Made by a program: the position numbers and the translations under genes. A stretch of 64,000 bases of DNA from Bordetella parapertussis. Lineage in GTDB: Bacteria > Pseudomonadota > Gammaproteobacteria > Burkholderiales > Burkholderiaceae_B. Under the pieces are notes generated by a model. The model made no database searches. It was not told the origin of the DNA and saw only the letters and a list, made by a program, of their open reading frames with translations. How positions within the stretch are numbered: position 1 is the stretch's first letter; every line of letters starts with the position of its first letter. The stretch spans positions 32,271 through 96,270 of the forward strand of contig CAMBFI010000010.1 in the NCBI GenBank assembly GCA_945865935.1, given 5' to 3'. Shown here piece after piece: positions 60,418 to 64,000 of this stretch.

Positions 60418-61275
60418 CTAACCTAGTTCGTACCAGTCTCGAATAATCGACCAAGCGTCGGTTGCGGTATCAACAAAATGAATGATCTTCAGATCGTTGA
60501 CATCGATCAATTCTTGATTCACTAACAAATCAAATCTGACCACTGTTCGCCAATGCTCTGCATCCACGAGGATAACGGGCAATGGTTCGATCTTCTTGGT
60601 TTGTATAAGGGTAAGCACTTCGAACAGCTCATCAAAGGAACCAAAGCCCCCTGGGTAGACGACGATGGCTCGTGCGCGCATGACAAAGTGCATTTTGCGC
60701 AGCGCGAAATAGTGGAACCGAAACGCTAAGCCTGGCGTGATGTATGGGTTTGGACTTTGTTCGCGCGGTAGGCTGATATTCAAGCCAATCGTTAAGTCAC
60801 CTGACTCAAACGCGCCTCGGTTAGCCGCTTCCATAATGCCTGGGCCTCCGCCCGTGCAGATGTGCAGACGATTGTGTAGGTCGGACTGTGTTTGGTTGTA
60901 CATCGCCACGAAGTGACCAAATTCACGCGCAGATTCGTAATGCTTGCTGTTCTCCAGTGCGGTGTTGGCGCTTAAGGCCGCACTGTCGTCCTGCGCTCGG
61001 GCAACGAGCTGTTCGGCGTCTGCTCTACTTACAAAACGTGCCGAGCCAAAGACCACGATGGTGTGATCAATGGCCTGCTCGCGCAAGGCTAAGTCCGGTT
61101 TGAGGAGTTCGAGTTCAAAGCGAATGCCACGGACTTCCGGGCGACTTAAAAACGCCTGGTCCGCAAAAGCGAGGTGGTAGGACTGGCCATATTGCGTTGC
61201 ATCCGCATCCCCGTTAGTCGCCGCAATAAATTGCCCTGCTGTTTGTGCGTTGTCGCGCGGGAGTTTAGGGGCCAT
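60418..61275 (-). CDS. LOG family protein (nucleoside 5'-monophosphate phosphoribohydrolase-like)
   Basis: 285 residues from ATG 61275; the longer in-frame start at 61323 is TTG and unsupported. Rossmann-like core with VVFGSAR, ICTGGGPGIMEAANRG and YPGGFGSFDELFE, the last being the LOG motif PGGxGTxxE that holds the phosphate. Cleaves AMP-type nucleotides or isopentenyl-adenosine phosphates to base and ribose phosphate, a role in nucleotide salvage in bacteria. Longer than the 190-residue core family because of an N-terminal extension of about 70 residues. Confidence 0.92.
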   Translation of the reverse strand: MAPKLPRDNAQTAGQFIAATNGDADATQYGQSYHLAFADQAFLSRPEVRGIRFELELLKPDLALREQAIDHTIVVFGSARFVSRADAEQLVARAQDDSAALSANTALENSKHYESAREFGHFVAMYNQTQSDLHNRLHICTGGGPGIMEAANRGAFESGDLTIGLNISLPREQSPNPYITPGLAFRFHYFALRKMHFVMRARAIVVYPGGFGSFDELFEVLTLIQTKKIEPLPVILVDAEHWRTVVRFDLLVNQELIDVNDLKIIHFVDTATDAWSIIRDWYELG

Positions 61276-61355
61276 ATCCTTACCTGAGTGACCAGCAGTG
61301 GTTTGTGGCCTAATATATTCCAAAAAAGCAGTTCAGCTACCTAAAGGGAAAATAA

Positions 61356-62201
61356 ATGAAATATCTGAGCTATTCACATCAGGGGCGATACTCGTTTGGC
61401 GTGTTGCGCGATGATCAGATGATTGTCGATCTGGGTTCGCGTTTGGGGGCGGAGTATCCAACGCTGCTGCAATTAGTTCGCAAGAACGGCTGGGAAGCGG
61501 CGCGTAAGATCGTGCAAGCTGCGAGCGCCGGAGATTTTAAAGAAGCAGATATCAAGTACCTACCACTTTATTTGGAGCCCGTGACGGTGCATTGTGTCGG
61601 CTTGAACTACGCCGCCCATGCGGCAGAGGCGGGCCACAAACCGCCAGAGTATCCACGCACGTTCATCAAAATTCCCGCTGCACTGGTGGCACACGCTGAG
61701 GATTTTGAGAAGCCGACGCTATCGCCCGAATACGATTTTGAAGGTGAAATCGCCGTCGTACTGAGTAAAGACGCGCGTAATGTGAAAGCGGAAGACGCCG
61801 AGCAATATGTGGCCGGCTACACCTGTTTTATGGATGGCTCGGTACGTGATTACCAATTCCAGCGCACGCTTGATCAAGGTAAGAACTTTTATCGTTCCAG
61901 CTCGATGGGCCCCTATCTAGTGACTGCGGATGAGGTGGGTCCACTAGACAAGCTAACCCTCACGACAAAAGTGGCGGGCGAGGTGATGCAACATGCCGCG
62001 TTCGAGACGATGATTTTTTCTATTCCAAAACTTATTGAGTATATTTCTGCGTTTACAGCGCTATCAGCGGGTGATGTGATTGCAACGGGAACGCCTGAGG
62101 GCGTCGGCTTTAGTCGCAAGCCGCCAAGATTTTTGCAATCTGGGGAGGTCGTTGAAGTGATTGTCGACCGAGTGGGTACCTTGCGTAACAAGGTGGTCTA
62201 A
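61356..62201 (+). CDS. Fumarylacetoacetate hydrolase family protein
   Basis: 281 residues. Metal ligands lie in YDFEGEIAVV (Glu-x-Glu) and DGSVRDYQFQR; HCVGLNYAAHAAE and ATGTPEGVGFSRKPPRFL are the family's substrate and C-terminal blocks. Members hydrolyse or decarboxylate 2,4-dioxo or acylpyruvate compounds, or oxaloacetate. AAAGGGAAA upstream of ATG 61356. Monocistronic, convergent with the methyltransferase 20 bases away. Could take C-C cleavage products of the catabolic cluster to the left. Confidence 0.92.
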   Translation: MKYLSYSHQGRYSFGVLRDDQMIVDLGSRLGAEYPTLLQLVRKNGWEAARKIVQAASAGDFKEADIKYLPLYLEPVTVHCVGLNYAAHAAEAGHKPPEYPRTFIKIPAALVAHAEDFEKPTLSPEYDFEGEIAVVLSKDARNVKAEDAEQYVAGYTCFMDGSVRDYQFQRTLDQGKNFYRSSSMGPYLVTADEVGPLDKLTLTTKVAGEVMQHAAFETMIFSIPKLIEYISAFTALSAGDVIATGTPEGVGFSRKPPRFLQSGEVVEVIVDRVGTLRNKVV

Positions 62202-62221
62202 CGTAGCAACTGCGGCATGCA

Positions 62222-63076
62222 TCAAGCTCCAAAGGTCGCCAAGAGATCCCAATGCCCGATCGTGCAATGCTGGGCCGCTTGACGAGCCGCTTTCCAGGAC
62301 GCAAGAGTTGTAGCGTCGAGTAAGCCTGTTTCTCCGACGGCTTGTGCGCTGCCTGCAGCCAACGCGCGAATCAATTCTGCGTCATCGGTTTGGTTGAGTT
62401 CCCAGGGGCTTGGCGCAATGCTGACCTGAAAGCCATAGTCCAATAATCTGTGCTGCAGAATATCGACCGCTTTAGGCCCTGCTGCGAAGCCAAAGCCTTT
62501 GTCCGTCGCTTGGTGGGCATGAAAAGCGCGCAGAGCTTCTTCATCAGCGGGGTGTTTGGGCATCCATTGTTCTGAGCCATCGTAGGTCAGCACGGTATAG
62601 AGCGGTGTGCTGAGGGCCGAACAAAAGCGCTCGAGCCAAGGCTCTGCAACAAGATCAAAGAATGCAGCCGCTGTGAGGAGGTCAGCCGGTTGCTCTAAGA
62701 TCATTTCGATATGTTGGGACAAGTCGGTACAAAGGAAATCGACCAGAATATGCTTGCCATGTTTTGTGAGTCGCAGGGCTGCGTCTGAAGCGGGTTCAGA
62801 GGTGTCGGCCCACTTGCTCAGCGCAAGACGAGCGGCCTCAATGAGCTTGGGGTCATAGTCGATCAGCGTCCAGTGCTGATCACCGTCCAGATGCGGTGCG
62901 AGTCCGCGCAAGTTGGATCCAGTGCCAGAGCCCAGATCGATCACGCGAAGCGGTTGCGTGTTTGTTGCACGAGAGTCTTTCAAGACTTGATTAAGTTGTT
63001 CGCGTAAGGCTTGATTGCGTGAACGATGATCTGCGGGTTCACGTAGGGCTAACCATTGCGAAGAAAATTCGCTCAT
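62222..63076 (-). CDS. Class I SAM-dependent methyltransferase
   Basis: 284 residues. Motif [14 protein letters not shown] (about 45-57), motif II with [10 protein letters not shown], and a later WLERFCSAL helix, typical of Rossmann-fold methyltransferases. Also [17 protein letters not shown]. The target is unknown. Its ATG at 63076 overlaps the stop of the ABC exporter gene by four bases (ATGA), so it is coupled to that gene and may modify the exported molecule or its carrier. Confidence 0.9.
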   Translation of the reverse strand: MSEFSSQWLALREPADHRSRNQALREQLNQVLKDSRATNTQPLRVIDLGSGTGSNLRGLAPHLDGDQHWTLIDYDPKLIEAARLALSKWADTSEPASDAALRLTKHGKHILVDFLCTDLSQHIEMILEQPADLLTAAAFFDLVAEPWLERFCSALSTPLYTVLTYDGSEQWMPKHPADEEALRAFHAHQATDKGFGFAAGPKAVDILQHRLLDYGFQVSIAPSPWELNQTDDAELIRALAAGSAQAVGETGLLDATTLASWKAARQAAQHCTIGHWDLLATFGA

Positions 63077-64000
63077 GCAGGACTCTTTGATTTGTTTTCG
63101 TTGAACTGCGCGTTAACGATTTCAGTAAAACGACCGTGCTGCGCGTACAGCGCATCAAACGAACCCGTTTCAATGACACGTCCACCTTCCATCACCAGAA
63201 TCATGTCGGCATGGCGGATGGTGCTGAGACGATGCGCAATGACAAGCGTGGTTCGGTTTCGAGTCACTTCCTCAAGTGCTTCCATCAGCTTGAGTTCTGT
63301 CGTGCCGTCCAACGCGCTCGTTGCCTCATCCAGTATGAGGATGGGGGGGTCTTTGAGTATCACGCGTGCAATCGATAAGCGTTGGCGTTCGCCACCCGAT
63401 AGTGCTCGCCCACGCTCGCCAATATTCGTATCGAGACCCTGGGGCTGGCGTTCAATGAAATCAAGCGCTTGGGCTCGCGCGCAGGCCTCAAGCAATTGCG
63501 CGTCGGTCGCTTGTGGGCTTCCGATCCGAAGGTTCTCCGCGATCGAGCGGTTAAAGAGCAATGGCTCTTGAAACACTACGCCGATGTTTCGACGCAGCGC
63601 AGCGAGCTGGTAGTGGCGAATGTCCTGGTCATCTACGGTAATGAAACCTGTTTGTGGATCGAAGGCCCGATACAACAAACTTAATGCTGTTGTTTTTCCT
63701 GCACCAGAAGCGCCTACCAAGGCGATCGTCTGGCCAGGCTGAATGATGAAGCTAAGCTTGTCGATTGCAATGCGTTTGCCATCATACGAAAACGAGACGT
63801 TCTCAAAAGCGATCTTGCCAGTGAGGCGACCGGGATCAATCGCGTTTGCCGAATCTCGTATCAACGGATTTGTGTCCAGTACTTCAAAAAAATCGCGTAG
63901 CTTTGGCGCATCCATCGCAAGCTTATTGATAAACGATACGACTTGCTCAAGCTTGCCAATGATCAAGCCGGCAAAGGCAATAAAGGTGACGATCTCACCC
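63073..64000 (-). CDS. NdvA-like ABC exporter, fused membrane-ATPase (partial, N-terminus beyond the right edge)
   Basis: The last 308 residues of a fused exporter. The tail of the membrane domain reads [12 protein letters not shown], then the linker [15 protein letters not shown] and the ATPase domain: Walker [33 protein letters not shown], signature [13 protein letters not shown], Walker [18 protein letters not shown] and switch IAHRLST. The wording of these blocks is that of NdvA/ChvA, exporter of cyclic beta-glucans. The assignment to a glucan is by similarity in memory; a lipid or other glycan exporter is not excluded. First gene of a pair with the methyltransferase. Confidence 0.85.
   Translation of the reverse strand, partial: GEIVTFIAFAGLIIGKLEQVVSFINKLAMDAPKLRDFFEVLDTNPLIRDSANAIDPGRLTGKIAFENVSFSYDGKRIAIDKLSFIIQPGQTIALVGASGAGKTTALSLLYRAFDPQTGFITVDDQDIRHYQLAALRRNIGVVFQEPLLFNRSIAENLRIGSPQATDAQLLEACARAQALDFIERQPQGLDTNIGERGRALSGGERQRLSIARVILKDPPILILDEATSALDGTTELKLMEALEEVTRNRTTLVIAHRLSTIRHADMILVMEGGRVIETGSFDALYAQHGRFTEIVNAQFNENKSKSPA

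Overview
The window looks like a chromosomal segment of a betaproteobacterium of the order Burkholderiales, most likely Alcaligenaceae or a close relative. The main reason is the density of Bug/TctC periplasmic receptors (seven intact, one truncated), a family hugely expanded in that group. TRAP, TAXI-TRAP and TctABC uptake systems, CaiB, acyl-CoA dehydrogenase and MaoC catabolic genes, and a DUF6279 lipoprotein fit the same picture. The taxonomic call is an inference. I see no rRNA, tRNA, insertion sequence, phage gene or CRISPR array, and coding density is very high.

Layout. 1-3670 (minus): three-gene ABC importer of the ferric/organic-anion type. 4045-12248 (plus): an uptake and catabolic operon with an Asp/Glu-racemase-like protein lacking both catalytic cysteines, TctB-TctA-TctC, a TMADH-type flavoprotein fused in frame to a GlcG/HbpS domain, a Bug receptor and a D-2-hydroxyacid dehydrogenase. 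12267-14289: divergent Bug receptor and TauD-type dioxygenase around a perfect FNR/Anr palindrome. 14286-19964 (minus): DctPQM TRAP transporter followed by an SsuABC/ThiXYZ-type ABC importer. 20261-24334: BT1-like membrane carrier, DUF6279 lipoprotein, HDAC-family deacylase and cupin. 24430-29531: polysaccharide-deacetylase-like hydrolase with a Bug receptor, divergent from an NMT1/THI5-like protein without signal peptide, a D-threonine-aldolase-type PLP enzyme and a Bug receptor. 29714-33612 (minus): TAXI-TRAP system with an attached Bug receptor. 33785-37685: FbpC divergent from FbpB-FbpA, with a Fur box before fbpA. 37784-39157: a 457-residue protein I do not recognise. 39422-40551: a YeeE/YedE pair for sulfur-compound transport. 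40616-47745: Baeyer-Villiger-type monooxygenase, RidA-like protein, LiuC-like crotonase, class C beta-lactamase-type hydrolase, ATM1-type ABC exporter and NfsA-like nitroreductase. 47854-50576: overlapping genes for an MBL hydrolase, a DMT exporter and a GrdB-like protein with CxxC. 50564-60413: Bug receptor, then a long plus-strand catabolic cluster (PcaB-like lyase, class II aldolase, D-2-hydroxyacid dehydrogenase, MaoC hydratase, truncated Bug receptor, MmgE/PrpD, acyl-CoA dehydrogenase, CaiB CoA-transferase, GntR/UTRA regulator). 60418-64000: LOG-family protein, FAH-family hydrolase, methyltransferase and an NdvA-like ABC exporter cut by the right edge.

How it fits together. Most of the window serves acquisition of small carboxylates and their conversion to central intermediates. 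High-affinity receptors of four transporter classes sit next to enzymes typical of C4-C6 dicarboxylate, hydroxyacid and CoA-thioester chemistry. The two best candidates for undescribed biology are the 4045-12248 operon (Cys-less racemase homologue plus flavoprotein-GlcG fusion) and the 51619-60413 CoA cluster. Control signals visible by eye are one Fur box, one perfect and one near-perfect FNR-type palindrome, one GntR regulator, and three bidirectional terminators between convergent genes.
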